NCBI RefSeq assembly: GCF_024808255.1 | Contig: NZ_JANTYS010000002.1 | Span: forward strand, 124,001-188,000 | Source of the DNA: Mucilaginibacter dorajii | Lineage (GTDB): Bacteria > Bacteroidota > Bacteroidia > Sphingobacteriales > Sphingobacteriaceae | Direction of reading: 5' to 3' | DNA: 64,000 bases | Shown: positions 1 to 8,966 of the stretch, one piece after another | How the letters are laid out: each line of letters begins with the position of its first letter | Position numbering within the stretch: position 1 is the first letter of the stretch | Position numbers and translations under genes: made by a program | Notes under the pieces: model-generated | The model's database searches: none | Told to the model about the DNA's origin: nothing | The model's input: the letters and a program-made list of their open reading frames with translations, nothing else

Positions 1-1773
1 ATTTCCAGGTTATATTGGAGTAAAAATGCCGATAGCGCCCTGTTAATGGCCGGAAAATCCCTTGATCTGGCAAAAAAAATTCATTTCGAAAAAGGTATTG
101 CGCTGGCGTATCTTGCAAAAGGGGTAGCCCTGGGATACAAAGGAAATTGGCCCGAAGCACTGGACTCCCATTTGCAGTGCCTGCGCATCAGCGAAAAACT
201 GGGTATGGAAGGATTGAGCGAGAACGAATATGGTAACATAGCGGGCCTGTACACCTCTATGGACGATTACCCCAAAGCACTTTATTATAACCAGCAAGCT
301 TATAAGATAGCCATCAAACAAAAAGGCCCCGCACGTAATGGCATCTTCAACCTGCTGGTAAACATGGGGGAAATATTTAAGAAAAAAGGTCAGCCAGATT
401 CGGCTATTGCCTATAACTCCAGGGCACTGGTTATAGCTAAACGAATCAAAGATCCCGTCGATATGGCTGCTGCAATGTATAATATTGCCGAAAATTTGAT
501 TACCAACAAAAAATACCTGGTGGCCAACACTTATTTGACAGGGGCCCTTTATATTGCCAAAAAAGCAGGAGATGACGAAGATGTTGCCTACTGCCATGGT
601 GGCCTGGCACTCACCTCCTATTATACCGGCAAATACCATTTGAGTATGTTGTATGCCCAAAAATGTCTTAAAGAAAGCAAAAAATCCGGCATTCTTGAAC
701 TCATTCAAACCGCCTATAGGGTATTGTATTTAACCCATCAAAAAACCGGAGGGTATAAGCAGGCCTTATATTACCGGAACCTTGAAATTGCATTAAACGA
801 CAGCCTAAAAACGGCGGAAAAAGAAAAAGCCATTAAAGACATACAGTTAACCTACGAACTGGATAAAAAACAGGCACAAATTAACCTGTTGAATAAAGAT
901 AAAATTATCAATAGAAAAGAGCTGGAAAAAGTGCGGTTAAAACGGGACATCTTAACAGGCGGAGCCATACTTTTATTGTTACTGGCTATGATCCAGTTCC
1001 GCAGTTATCGGCAAAAGAGGAAGCTCAATGAGCAGCTTGCTTTGCAAAATAAAAATATATCAGCACAAAATCTTCAACTGGAAGAATTGGTGCATGTGAA
1101 AGACCGCCTGTTTTCTATTATCGGGCACGACCTGAGGGGTCCCATCCAAACCGTGAGCCAGATGATGAACATTGTAAAGGAAAAAAGTTTGCCCCAGGAA
1201 GAACATGAATTTTGGATCGAGAAAATATGCGATACGCTTTTAATGACCTCCAAATTAGCCGAAAACCTGTTGTATTGGGCAAAAAGCCAATTAGACGGAA
1301 TACAGCCCAACCCTACCTGCTTTGATGTGCAAAAGGTAATCGATCAAAATATTACGCTGCTGAAACAACGGGCGGCTGAAAAGAAAGTGCTGATAACCGG
1401 TATGGAGAAAGCCGGACCGGAAACCGTATATGGCGACGAAACGATGATTGATATTGTGATCAGGAACTTATTAGAAAACGCGGTAAAGTTTTCAAAAGCA
1501 GGCGATCAGATCACGGTAACCGCCGAAAAACAAGAGAACTTTACGGTAGTAACAATAAAAGACAACGGAAGGGGCATCCCGGCGGAAGCACAGTCCCTGA
1601 TATTTAACAAGTTTGTTTCGCACACTACTTTTGGCACGGCCAGCGAAAAAGGAAGCGGGCTTGGTCTTTTATTATGTAAAGAATTGGTAGAAAGCAACAA
1701 TGGCACCCTATGGTTTGAAAGCAGGGAAGGCATCGGAAGTTCGTTCTATTTCAGTATACCAGCATCGAAATGA
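1..1773 (+). CDS. TPR sensor histidine kinase (5' end cut by window)
   Basis: The reading frame is open from base 1, so the gene begins upstream of the window; the first visible Met (46) is internal to the repeats. The N-terminal ~270 residues are tetratricopeptide-like helices. A coiled coil and one membrane segment (about nt 945-1005) follow, then a HisKA domain with the phospho-acceptor His in IIGHDLRGP (codon at 1126). The HATPase_c domain shows the N box NLLENAVKFS, G1 DNGRGIP and G2 GSGLGL. Such Bacteroidota kinases usually sense through the TPR part and pass phosphate to a separate regulator. No receiver domain is fused and no regulator lies beside it, so the partner is unknown. It converges with the next gene, 16 bp away. 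Confidence 0.88.
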   Translation: MSRLYWSKNADSALLMAGKSLDLAKKIHFEKGIALAYLAKGVALGYKGNWPEALDSHLQCLRISEKLGMEGLSENEYGNIAGLYTSMDDYPKALYYNQQAYKIAIKQKGPARNGIFNLLVNMGEIFKKKGQPDSAIAYNSRALVIAKRIKDPVDMAAAMYNIAENLITNKKYLVANTYLTGALYIAKKAGDDEDVAYCHGGLALTSYYTGKYHLSMLYAQKCLKESKKSGILELIQTAYRVLYLTHQKTGGYKQALYYRNLEIALNDSLKTAEKEKAIKDIQLTYELDKKQAQINLLNKDKIINRKELEKVRLKRDILTGGAILLLLLAMIQFRSYRQKRKLNEQLALQNKNISAQNLQLEELVHVKDRLFSIIGHDLRGPIQTVSQMMNIVKEKSLPQEEHEFWIEKICDTLLMTSKLAENLLYWAKSQLDGIQPNPTCFDVQKVIDQNITLLKQRAAEKKVLITGMEKAGPETVYGDETMIDIVIRNLLENAVKFSKAGDQITVTAEKQENFTVVTIKDNGRGIPAEAQSLIFNKFVSHTTFGTASEKGSGLGLLLCKELVESNNGTLWFESREGIGSSFYFSIPASK

Positions 1774-1789
1774 ATCTTGATACCTGACA

Positions 1790-3439
1790 CTAACTACTTG
1801 CTACCGAATACGAACTCACATTACTATAATCTATATTAGTAACCACCGTATAATCGGGTACAAAGGTATTTTCGCTGCTTAGGGCCATGTCAAGCTCAAA
1901 GGTGGCCGGGTATGGAGTTTTCAGCAGACTACCTTTGGGGATGTAGGGAAACAGTTCGCCGTAGGTTTGAATCTGGCTGTGGTTAATGCGGCGGTAAATG
2001 AACATGCGGTGCAGGTCGCAAGGCTTGGTGAGGCCGGCGGCACCAATCATCTGGATGGCGCTGCCTACGGTGGCTTTGTGAAAGTTGGCTACCCGTACCT
2101 TTTTATCATCGACTACAAGGCCGCGCATCAGGTCTTTATCCTGGGTGGCCACGCCGGTTGGGCAGGTGTTGGTGTTGCACTCTAAAGCCTGGATGCAGCC
2201 CAGGGCGAACATCATACCGCGGGCGCTGTTGCACATATCGGCACCGAGGGCGAAATTCTTCACCAGGTCGAACCCGGTAGCTACCTTGCCCGAGGCAATC
2301 AGCTTAATATGTTTTTTAATATCAAAACCAGTAAGGGCATCGTACACAAAAGCCAGGGCCTCGCGCAGTGGCATCCCTACCGAGTTGGAGAACTCCAGCG
2401 GTGCTGCGCCGGTGCCGCCCTCTCCCCCATCTACGGTAATAAAATCCGGATAAATGCCGGTTTTAACCATGGCCTTACAAATGGCTAAAAACTCACTTTT
2501 GTGGCCTACACATAATTTGAAGCCGATGGGTTTTCCTCCTGATAATTCCCGTAATTTCTCAATAAATTTCATTAATCCGATGGGATCGCTAAACGCGGTA
2601 TGGAATGGCGGCGAAACTACATCCTGCCCCATTTCAACCAAACGGATGCGGGCAATTTCGGGCGTTACCTTGGCGGCAGGTAAAATACCGCCGTGCCCAG
2701 GCTTGGCACCCTGCGAAAGCTTGATCTCGATCATTTTTACCTGCGGTTTTACAGCACGTTCGGCAAAGGCATCGTAATCTATAGTACCATCTTTATGCCT
2801 GCAGCTAAAATAGCCGGTACCAATTTGCCATATGATATCGCCGCCGGGCTGCAGGTGGTAATCGCTTAAACCACCCTCACCTGTGTTATGGGCAAAATTA
2901 TCGAGTTTGGCACCGCCGTTAAGGGCCAGTATGGCATTCTCGCTCAGCGAGCCAAAGCTCATGGCCGAAATATTAAAAACGCTGGCCATGTAGGGTTGCT
3001 TGCAATCCGGTCCGCCTACCTTTACCCGCGGGGCCATATCCAGTTTATGGTGATCAATGGCAGCAATGCTGTGGTTAAGCCATTCGTAACCGTTTTCGTA
3101 AACATCCAGCTCGGTGCCAAAGGGGCGGGTATCATCAACCATTTTGGCGCGCTGGTAAACCACGCTGCGGTTTTGGCGGTTAAAGGGCGTGCCGTTGGTA
3201 TCACTCTCTACAAAGTACTGGTATATTTTGGGGCGCAGATCTTCCATCAAAAACCGCAGGTGACCAAACACCGGAAAGTTGCGTACAATGCTATGTTTTT
3301 TTTGCACCAGGTCGTAAAACCCAAGCGCGTAAATAGGTACCATAATGAAGAACGCCCAAATTGCTGGCGGCCAGATGACAACCCAGGCTGTAAGGGCCGC
3401 GAAGATGATAAAGAAGGAAACGATAAAGAGCTTTCTCAT
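1790..3439 (-). CDS. FMN-binding glutamate synthase family protein
   Basis: 549 residues. The N-terminus carries two hydrophobic segments (about residues 5-45), so the protein is probably membrane-anchored. The rest resembles the FMN and 2-oxoglutarate-binding half of glutamate synthase: the glycine-rich VDGGEGGTGAAP stretch, a conserved KLSQGAKPGHGG region and a cysteine cluster ALECNTNTCPTG expected to hold a 3Fe-4S centre. No glutaminase domain is present, so it is not a full GltB. Family members are often annotated as ferredoxin-dependent glutamate synthase-like, but the physiological reaction of this membrane-anchored form is not settled. It appears monocistronic and ends opposite the kinase gene. 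Confidence 0.85.
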   Translation of the reverse strand: MRKLFIVSFFIIFAALTAWVVIWPPAIWAFFIMVPIYALGFYDLVQKKHSIVRNFPVFGHLRFLMEDLRPKIYQYFVESDTNGTPFNRQNRSVVYQRAKMVDDTRPFGTELDVYENGYEWLNHSIAAIDHHKLDMAPRVKVGGPDCKQPYMASVFNISAMSFGSLSENAILALNGGAKLDNFAHNTGEGGLSDYHLQPGGDIIWQIGTGYFSCRHKDGTIDYDAFAERAVKPQVKMIEIKLSQGAKPGHGGILPAAKVTPEIARIRLVEMGQDVVSPPFHTAFSDPIGLMKFIEKLRELSGGKPIGFKLCVGHKSEFLAICKAMVKTGIYPDFITVDGGEGGTGAAPLEFSNSVGMPLREALAFVYDALTGFDIKKHIKLIASGKVATGFDLVKNFALGADMCNSARGMMFALGCIQALECNTNTCPTGVATQDKDLMRGLVVDDKKVRVANFHKATVGSAIQMIGAAGLTKPCDLHRMFIYRRINHSQIQTYGELFPYIPKGSLLKTPYPATFELDMALSSENTFVPDYTVVTNIDYSNVSSYSVASS

Positions 3440-3559
3440 GCTGTTGTTAAATTGGTATGAAGCCGGTATTATATTTTATAAAAGTAGCTTATTGGCTAAA
3501 CATTTAGGCAAGTGTATAGTTAAACTTGTAACTCAATGTCTACGTATTGTAAATAAAGT

Positions 3560-3585
3560 AAAATAGATGTTTAAACATCTATTTT
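3560..3585. promoter_or_regulatory. 26-bp perfect palindrome, probable operator of the YceI gene
   Basis: Bases 3560-3585 are a perfect palindrome with core AGATGTTTAAACATCT. It sits just upstream of the TAnnTTTG box, where the -33 region should lie, so a dimeric repressor bound here would block the promoter. The symmetry and spacing suit a MarR/HxlR or similar winged-helix dimer; the regulator is not identified in the window. Confidence 0.6.
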
Positions 3586-3590
3586 TGTAT

Positions 3591-3598
3591 TATCTTTG
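3591..3598 (+). promoter_or_regulatory. Bacteroidota -7 promoter box of the YceI gene
   Basis: TATCTTTG matches the Bacteroidota sigma-70 -7 consensus TAnnTTTG and lies 25 bp before the ATG at 3623. The expected -33 TTTG is not clear because the palindrome occupies that position. Confidence 0.6.
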
Positions 3599-3622
3599 TA
3601 TCAACAAAAAAAATAAAAAATC

Positions 3623-4165
3623 ATGTCAACAGAAACAGCAACAAAATGGGTTATTGACCCAATGCATTCCGAAGTACAATTTAAAGTAAAACACCTGGTT
3701 ATTTCAACCGTGAGCGGCTTTTTCAAAAGCTTTGCAGGTGAATTAATTACTGATAACGACGATTTTGAAAATGCCGAGATCGATTTCACGTTAGATATCG
3801 ACAGCATTGATACCAATCAGTCACAACGCGACGAGCACTTAAAATCGGCCGAGTTTTTTGACGCTGCACAATATCCACAAATCAGCTTTAAATCAAGCTC
3901 ATTCACCAAAACAGGTGATGATGAGTACGCGTTGAAAGGCGATTTAACTATAAAAGACGTAACTAAACCAGTAACTCTTGATGTTGAGTTTGGTGGTTCG
4001 GCTGCCGATTTTTATGGCCAAACCAAAGCAGGTTTCGAAATCAGCGGTAAAATTAACCGAAAAGAGTTTGGTTTAACCTGGGATGGCGTTACCGAAGCCG
4101 GTTCTATCGTTGTAGGTGAAGACATTAAACTGTTAATCAACGTTCAGTTTACTAAACAAGCTTAA
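3623..4165 (+). CDS. YceI family protein
   Basis: 180 residues, the usual size of the YceI lipocalin-like family that binds long isoprenoid or related lipids. Family features are visible: the opening WVIDPMHSEVQFKVKHLVIS, the middle DEHLKSAEFFDAAQYPQISF and the later KPVTLDVEFGG and FEISGKINRKEFGL. There is no signal peptide, so this copy is predicted to be cytoplasmic, unlike E. coli YceI. The ATG at 3623 follows a good -7 box and an A-rich leader. It stands alone, has a strong terminator downstream and is probably controlled through the palindrome in its promoter. A role in stress or carrying a quinone or polyprenoid is inference from the family. Confidence 0.92.
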   Translation: MSTETATKWVIDPMHSEVQFKVKHLVISTVSGFFKSFAGELITDNDDFENAEIDFTLDIDSIDTNQSQRDEHLKSAEFFDAAQYPQISFKSSSFTKTGDDEYALKGDLTIKDVTKPVTLDVEFGGSAADFYGQTKAGFEISGKINRKEFGLTWDGVTEAGSIVVGEDIKLLINVQFTKQA

Positions 4166-4197
4166 TTGTTTGAATGCTGTTGCTGTGTTTTAATAAT

Positions 4198-4242
4198 TAA
4201 AATGCCGCTGTTGTTAAGTATACGTAACAGCACGGCATTATT
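4198..4242 (+). other. Imperfect hairpin downstream of the YceI gene
   Basis: AATGCCG pairs with CGGCATT and CTGTT with AACAG around a short loop, giving an imperfect stem just past the stop codon. It has no T run and precedes the stronger terminator at 4272, so it may be an mRNA 3'-end structure. Confidence 0.4.
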
Positions 4243-4271
4243 GAAAACAGCAAAGCAGATCAAATTTTAAT

Positions 4272-4302
4272 AAAAGCCATCCCCTTAAAGGATGGCTTTT
4301 TT
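4272..4302 (+). terminator. Rho-independent terminator
   Basis: An 11-bp perfect stem, AAAAGCCATCC with GGATGGCTTTT, encloses a 7-nt loop and ends in a T run. It lies about 105 bp after the YceI stop codon. Confidence 0.85.
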
Positions 4303-4379
4303 GGTGTTTATCAAATCCCTCTTCTGAGCAAGGATTGTGCGTATATCTCTTTTTTAATCATATCATCAACCAAAACGTT

Positions 4380-4521
4380 GTCATTTCGAACGAACCGGAG
4401 GGGGACTGTGCGCCGGAGGTGAGGAGAAATCTTATAAAAGCGGACATTCAGCTATACAGGGCGTCGAAGATTTCTCTTTCGCCCCCCGCTCATTCCCCCT
4501 CCTTCGCTCTATCGAAATGAC
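4380..4521. repeat. 142-bp inverted-repeat element, copy 1
   Basis: The ends GTCATTTCGA and TCGAAATGAC are perfect inverted repeats. Inside, GAGAAATCTTATA faces GATTTCTC, so the whole element can fold back on itself. Two related copies lie at 9411-9552 (same length, same orientation) and 19781-19920 (inverted). It looks like a non-autonomous REP/MITE-type element in the space between two transcription units. Confidence 0.8.
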
Positions 4522-4638
4522 ATTTTTTTTGAACGATTTGTATATACAATAGCTTCCAAGGGATTCGCACAGCCCGCTGCTTTTGTCCTTGTTCCTTTGT
4601 CCAAAATCCTTCATCCAAAAATCCCAGAGTCCCAAAAA

Positions 4639-4848
4639 TCACTTCCCTCCCGTCGTATCCCGCTCCACCAATTCCATTCCGCATTTTGAACAGGTACCGG
4701 GTTTGTCAAAGCTCAGGTCTGGGTGCATGGTGCACATGTATTTACTTTTCGGTTTTACTACTGTGGTTTTAGGGGTATTACTATTGCAGGCGGTGATAGC
4801 GCTTAAGCTTAATGCAGCTAAAACCAATATGAGCAGGGATTTTTTCAT
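4639..4848 (-). CDS. Small lipoprotein with heavy-metal-binding domain
   Basis: 69 residues. An N-terminal lipoprotein signal ends at the lipobox SAITAC (Cys21). The mature part carries YMCTMHPDLSFDKPGTCSKC and a following GMEL, the short HMBD motif found next to copper and other heavy-metal transport proteins, where the Cys, Met and His residues bind the metal. The start codon lies 2 bp downstream of the PepSY gene's stop, so it is the last gene of that operon. The metal is not fixed by sequence; copper is the commonest for this domain. Confidence 0.85.
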   Translation of the reverse strand: MKKSLLILVLAALSLSAITACNSNTPKTTVVKPKSKYMCTMHPDLSFDKPGTCSKCGMELVERDTTGGK

Positions 4849-4850
4849 GT

Positions 4851-6299
4851 TTATTTATTTTTTATAAAGGATGCAAATCCAAATAAAGATACCACCAGCA
4901 CACCTAATGCGGCCAGCATACTCACCAAATCCCGGATGTTTTTCCCGGCCCAACTCATGCCGAAATATTTATGCAGGAAAATGAAGGATAAGCCTTCGGC
5001 CCTATCGATAGCTGCCACCTTGGTAGCCAGTTTAGATGTGGTGGTTTCAATGTACCAATTATCGCCGTTGGGATAGCCAACACGTTCAACAGGCAGGCGT
5101 TTGTTAATAAACCCATATTCATTATCAAACTGGCGGATCTGGTCTACCTTAACCCTGCCGTAAAACTTGTTGACCTCTAAGCGTGGATGGTAATAAGTGC
5201 TCAAAAAGCGGGCGTAGTCCTCATCTGCATTGGTTTGTTCTTTGCCGGTTTTGGTGTTGATGTAAGTGATCTGTTTTTTATCGTCGGTAACCTGGTAAAA
5301 TGTGTTGCCATTAAAGCTGACAACTCCTATTTTGCGGATCAGGCTATCAGTAACAGGCAGCGCGAGGTTGGAGATAGTCAGATCACTACGCTTAATTACC
5401 TGTCCATAATCAGCTTTCGCAGGTTCGTCATTATGCAGCTTTACCGCCAGGTGAAATAAGCCGCTGATCACAAAGGTGAGCATCACAAAAGATACGATCA
5501 GCCCTATCTGCCGGTGAAAGCGGTGTACAAAACGCTTATCTTCGGTGCATTTAGCTTTACGATTTTGTTTGATGGCCTTAAACTTCTTCCACATCAGCCC
5601 ATAAACCGTTAAGCCACTGATGAGCGCGAACAGCATCATAGTCATGATGACAACCAATACCACATTGCGGAAAGTATCGCCACCAATATCGGCTAAAAAC
5701 TGCCAGATATGGAACTGCTCAAACAGCCACAGGAAAGCCTTGCGGGTATTGTTATTAAAAGTGCCCATACGGCTTTGGCCGGTTTCAATGTAAATGTCCA
5801 TCCCATCGGCTCTATTGAAACTTACCTTCCAAACCGGCAGCAGGTGGTTAATAGGCTGATACTGCCCATCGAAACCCGTTTGCAGGGTGATACTTTTTAA
5901 TGCCGACGTGCCATCCTGCGTAAAATAACGGGCCAGGTATTCGGCATAATCGGTATCGCCATGGGGCAGCAAAGTCGCGTTGGTTGCCGAATAGTATTTG
6001 TACGTGCTATCCGCACCTAACACCTGGTAAAATGTGCCCTTCTTAAAGTTCAGCAGGTTAAAATTCCTGATGGCTGTAACGTGGTTGCTATCCAATACCT
6101 GCTGAATGCTCAGGGCCGGTTTCATTTTACTTTGCGCAAGAGGTTTAAATACCTCCTGCGCTATAGACGGCCTGAACCAGTTTGACATGAACGGATGCGA
6201 AAGCCCGCTCAGCGTCCAAAATATTACCGGTACCAGGGATATTAAGCCCAGTACGCGGTGCCATTTATAAAAGTTACTTTTTAATGCCGATGATGCCAT
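4851..6299 (-). CDS. PepSY-associated transmembrane protein
   Basis: 482 residues from the ATG at 6299, which lies 4 bp past the TonB receptor stop; a longer frame to 6377 overlaps the receptor and is less likely. The sequence opens FYKWHRVLGLISLVPVIFWTLSG, then has a periplasmic PepSY-like domain, paired helices around residues 210-250, a second block FVHRFHRQIGLIVSFVMLTF and a last helix LVSMLAALGVLVVSLFGFAS. Proteins of this fold sit beside siderophore and metal receptors and are thought to reduce or release the metal, or to act as heme-binding reductases. It is flanked by a TonB receptor and a metal-binding lipoprotein, which supports a metal-uptake role. The exact chemistry is inferred. 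Confidence 0.85.
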   Translation of the reverse strand: MASSALKSNFYKWHRVLGLISLVPVIFWTLSGLSHPFMSNWFRPSIAQEVFKPLAQSKMKPALSIQQVLDSNHVTAIRNFNLLNFKKGTFYQVLGADSTYKYYSATNATLLPHGDTDYAEYLARYFTQDGTSALKSITLQTGFDGQYQPINHLLPVWKVSFNRADGMDIYIETGQSRMGTFNNNTRKAFLWLFEQFHIWQFLADIGGDTFRNVVLVVIMTMMLFALISGLTVYGLMWKKFKAIKQNRKAKCTEDKRFVHRFHRQIGLIVSFVMLTFVISGLFHLAVKLHNDEPAKADYGQVIKRSDLTISNLALPVTDSLIRKIGVVSFNGNTFYQVTDDKKQITYINTKTGKEQTNADEDYARFLSTYYHPRLEVNKFYGRVKVDQIRQFDNEYGFINKRLPVERVGYPNGDNWYIETTTSKLATKVAAIDRAEGLSFIFLHKYFGMSWAGKNIRDLVSMLAALGVLVVSLFGFASFIKNK

Positions 6300-6303
6300 T
6301 TGA

Positions 6304-8640
6304 TCAATATTTTGAAAATGAATAACTGATTCCCAGGCTATAGGTACGCGGCGCTGCGGCGTTATACGTATCGCCATACTGGTTGCTGGTTACCGTAGTG
6401 GCATACAGTTTATTGGTTAAATTTAACACATTAAACCAAATGCCCATGCCTTTTAAAGTGCTGCCCAATGCGTTGTAACCCAAACGCAGGTTATAAATAT
6501 TATACCCGCTGTAGGTTTTGGTATTGGCCGGGTTGGTGTAGTACTGGTTAATGTGCTGCCACTCGCCCGCTATCCTGAAGCCCGGCAGGTACAGGGGCTT
6601 GTAGGTAAGCTCGGAGTTGGCTATCCAGGCGGGGGCGTTGTTCATGCGTTTACCATCGTAATTGATAACGGTGTTGGTACCATTGCTGTAATTGGCAACC
6701 ACTTCGCTGTAATTTACATAGGTGTGCCTGGCATTGGTACCACTAAACCTAAAGCTTAGCTCCTGTACCGGGGCCAGGGTTAAGGCATACTCCACCCCAC
6801 GGTGACGGGTAGCGCCCGCGTTTTGGTTTTGCGTGGTATTATCGGGCAGTAGCTGGTTAATGATCTCATTATGGCCCTCTAAATCGTATATACTTACCTC
6901 AAAACGAAGTTTTTTGTCAAATGCGGTAAACCATCCGCCTATCTCGTAATTATCAAACGTGGCCTGTTTTAAAGGGGCAAGCTGCCTTGCGCTGTACAGG
7001 TCGCCGGTTTCTGGTGGCTGGAAGCCTACACTGTAGTTGGCGTAAAAACCTTTGTTGTTGCCCAAATCATAAGTTAAACCCAGTTTGGGTGCTACGATAT
7101 TGAAATTGTTGGTTTCCTGTTGCTTGTACTTGGTTTGGCCGGCCGGTAAGCCATTGGTAAAATCGTAATGCACCCTATCGTACCGTAAACCACCAACTAT
7201 GCGCAGGGCTTCGGTTGGTTTAAGCTCGTACTGAGCGTAGGCAGCAGTATTAAAGAGTTTAATGCGGTAGTCATCAATGTATTTACCTGTATTGGTAAAG
7301 CCAGCGTAATAATTGTTCTGCACATCTTTATCAATATCAAGGTATTGGGCATAATATGAACTGGGACTATCATCTACATAAACCCCACCTATCAGCCTTG
7401 AACTGAGGAAATTAAAATTAACCCGGTGCTGGGCCAGCAAACCATAGCTTTGAAACCGCTGATCGTTCACCTGCCCGTTGCTGCTCAGGTAATTGCCGGC
7501 ATTGTCCCTCACATCTGATATATAATAGCTTGGCAATTGCGCGGTGGAGTTATGCCTGAAAAACAGGGTTACAAAGGTGACGTTATTATCATCCCATTTA
7601 TGATCTAAACGGGTGCTTGCCCTGAATGATTCTACCTTGCGGTAAGTAAAACGCTGATTGGCCCCATAACTGCGGCTATAAAAGCGGGCGCTATCTAAAC
7701 TGCCCGGCGTTTGGGTGTTTAGGTTGTTGTACGCTGCCGATGTGGTTAAACGTGTATTGGCATTAAAATCATAAGTGGTTTTAAAATTGGCCGAGTACTT
7801 ATCAAAGTCAGAATAGTCCTGCCAGCCATCACGCTGACGGGCAATGTAGCCGCCAACGTACAGGCCAAATTTGCCCTGGGTAAAACCGCCGTCGGCATCA
7901 ACGCGACGGTAATGGTTATTATCGCCCTGTACAGATACGTTGCCAGCATAGCCCGATGGCGGTCCCTGGGTAATGAAGTTTATCGCTCCGCCGATAGAGT
8001 TACTACCATAAAGCGAAGAAGCCGGACCTTTAATTACCTCGATATCCTTCACACCCGACATGTTGATCTCGTACAAGGAATTATGATTGAAGATCCCCGT
8101 AGGGCGAATAGGCAAACCATCTTCCATATACAGATACAGCGCGTTGTAGGTAATAGGCTGGCGGATAGCCATGGTATGCTGCTCGTTCCCTAAGTCGACC
8201 ATATACACACCAGCTACTTTATTCAACAACTGGTAAAGCGCGGTAGCCTTGGTATCCTTAATTTGGGTAGAGTTGATCTTGCTAATGGCAATCGGTGCAT
8301 CCTGCCGGGCCTGCCCTTCCCTGCTGGCGGTTACCACCACAGGCTGCAGATCCAACGTTGATGGCGTTAAAGTCACATCGGCCTTTACACCATTGATGTT
8401 AACTGTTTGTGTAGTATAGCCAACCATGCTCACCTTTATCTTACTGATATTTTGTTGAGCGATGGTATACCTGCCATTGGCATTGGTAGTACCTAATTTA
8501 GCATTATTAACGGCATTAGCGATCATAGCACCGCTGATAGCCTCGTGAGTATTGGCATCGGTTACTATTACATTGGTTTGGCTGTAGGCCCGGATTAAAA
8601 AGAGTATTAAAAATATAGTTAGACTAAAAAGTTTTTTCAT
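6304..8640 (-). CDS. TonB-dependent outer-membrane receptor
   Basis: 778 residues. A signal peptide ends near residue 20 (AYSQ). Next is a carboxypeptidase-like regulatory domain (about 22-95), then a plug domain (about 105-225) with GPASSLYGSNSIGGAINFIT, and a beta-barrel ending in the aromatic strand YSLGISYSFSKY. It has no SusD partner, so it is more like the siderophore/metal class than the glycan class. It is followed at 4 bp by the PepSY protein and then by a heavy-metal-binding lipoprotein. Substrate is probably a metal chelate or metal ion; copper or iron cannot be told apart from the sequence. Confidence 0.93.
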   Translation of the reverse strand: MKKLFSLTIFLILFLIRAYSQTNVIVTDANTHEAISGAMIANAVNNAKLGTTNANGRYTIAQQNISKIKVSMVGYTTQTVNINGVKADVTLTPSTLDLQPVVVTASREGQARQDAPIAISKINSTQIKDTKATALYQLLNKVAGVYMVDLGNEQHTMAIRQPITYNALYLYMEDGLPIRPTGIFNHNSLYEINMSGVKDIEVIKGPASSLYGSNSIGGAINFITQGPPSGYAGNVSVQGDNNHYRRVDADGGFTQGKFGLYVGGYIARQRDGWQDYSDFDKYSANFKTTYDFNANTRLTTSAAYNNLNTQTPGSLDSARFYSRSYGANQRFTYRKVESFRASTRLDHKWDDNNVTFVTLFFRHNSTAQLPSYYISDVRDNAGNYLSSNGQVNDQRFQSYGLLAQHRVNFNFLSSRLIGGVYVDDSPSSYYAQYLDIDKDVQNNYYAGFTNTGKYIDDYRIKLFNTAAYAQYELKPTEALRIVGGLRYDRVHYDFTNGLPAGQTKYKQQETNNFNIVAPKLGLTYDLGNNKGFYANYSVGFQPPETGDLYSARQLAPLKQATFDNYEIGGWFTAFDKKLRFEVSIYDLEGHNEIINQLLPDNTTQNQNAGATRHRGVEYALTLAPVQELSFRFSGTNARHTYVNYSEVVANYSNGTNTVINYDGKRMNNAPAWIANSELTYKPLYLPGFRIAGEWQHINQYYTNPANTKTYSGYNIYNLRLGYNALGSTLKGMGIWFNVLNLTNKLYATTVTSNQYGDTYNAAAPRTYSLGISYSFSKY

Positions 8641-8712
8641 GTAAAATGCTTTCGGGATATAAATCCCGGTGGATAATATTGGTGAATTGGGTTTTCCCGG
8701 ATATTCCTGCTA

Positions 8713-8797
8713 TGTCATTGCGAGCGCAGCGCGGCAATCTCGTAGCATACAGAGCGCCCCTGCACAGCTCGCGATTGCTTCGTTCCTCGCAATGACA
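8713..8797. repeat. 85-bp inverted-repeat element, copy 1
   Basis: The ends TGTCATTGCGAG and CTCGCAATGACA are perfect 12-bp inverted repeats. A second, more worn copy lies at 14113-14203 in the opposite orientation and shares the inner GCGCGGCAATC block. It sits in the 326-bp gap upstream of the TonB receptor gene. Confidence 0.75.
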
Positions 8798-8861
8798 TAG
8801 TTGCCTGAATCAGAATTTACAGAATTTAAGAATTAGCAGAATCATAAAAGGCTTAGCGCAT

Positions 8862-8942
8862 TTTCAAATCTTCAAATTCTCAAATTTTCAAATCAATTCA
8901 TCATCTGCACATCTGAAATCTAAAATCTGCACATCTGGTTTT
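8862..8942. repeat. Low-complexity TCAAAT / CATCTGAAAT tract
   Basis: Short units related to TTCAAATC and to ACATCTGAAATCTGC are repeated here. The same units recur at about 25225-25260, 29826-29885, 49598-49650 and 49768-49815, always between genes. Otherwise the 8641-8966 gap holds only the 85-bp inverted repeat, and I see no clear promoter in it. Confidence 0.6.
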
Positions 8943-8966
8943 TCCGGGAAAAATAAAACAGGGATA

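Noticed and set aside
43..708. Minus-strand frame of 221 codons opposite the TPR kinase
   Set aside because: Antisense to the TPR repeats; cysteine- and phenylalanine-rich composition typical of a shadow frame.
2888..3460. Plus-strand frame of 190 codons opposite the glutamate-synthase-like gene
   Set aside because: It lies entirely antisense to a well-supported gene and has no domain signal.
8641..8966. Possible cobalamin or other riboswitch upstream of the TonB receptor
   Set aside because: No conserved riboswitch core was seen; the gap is explained by an inverted repeat and low-complexity units.
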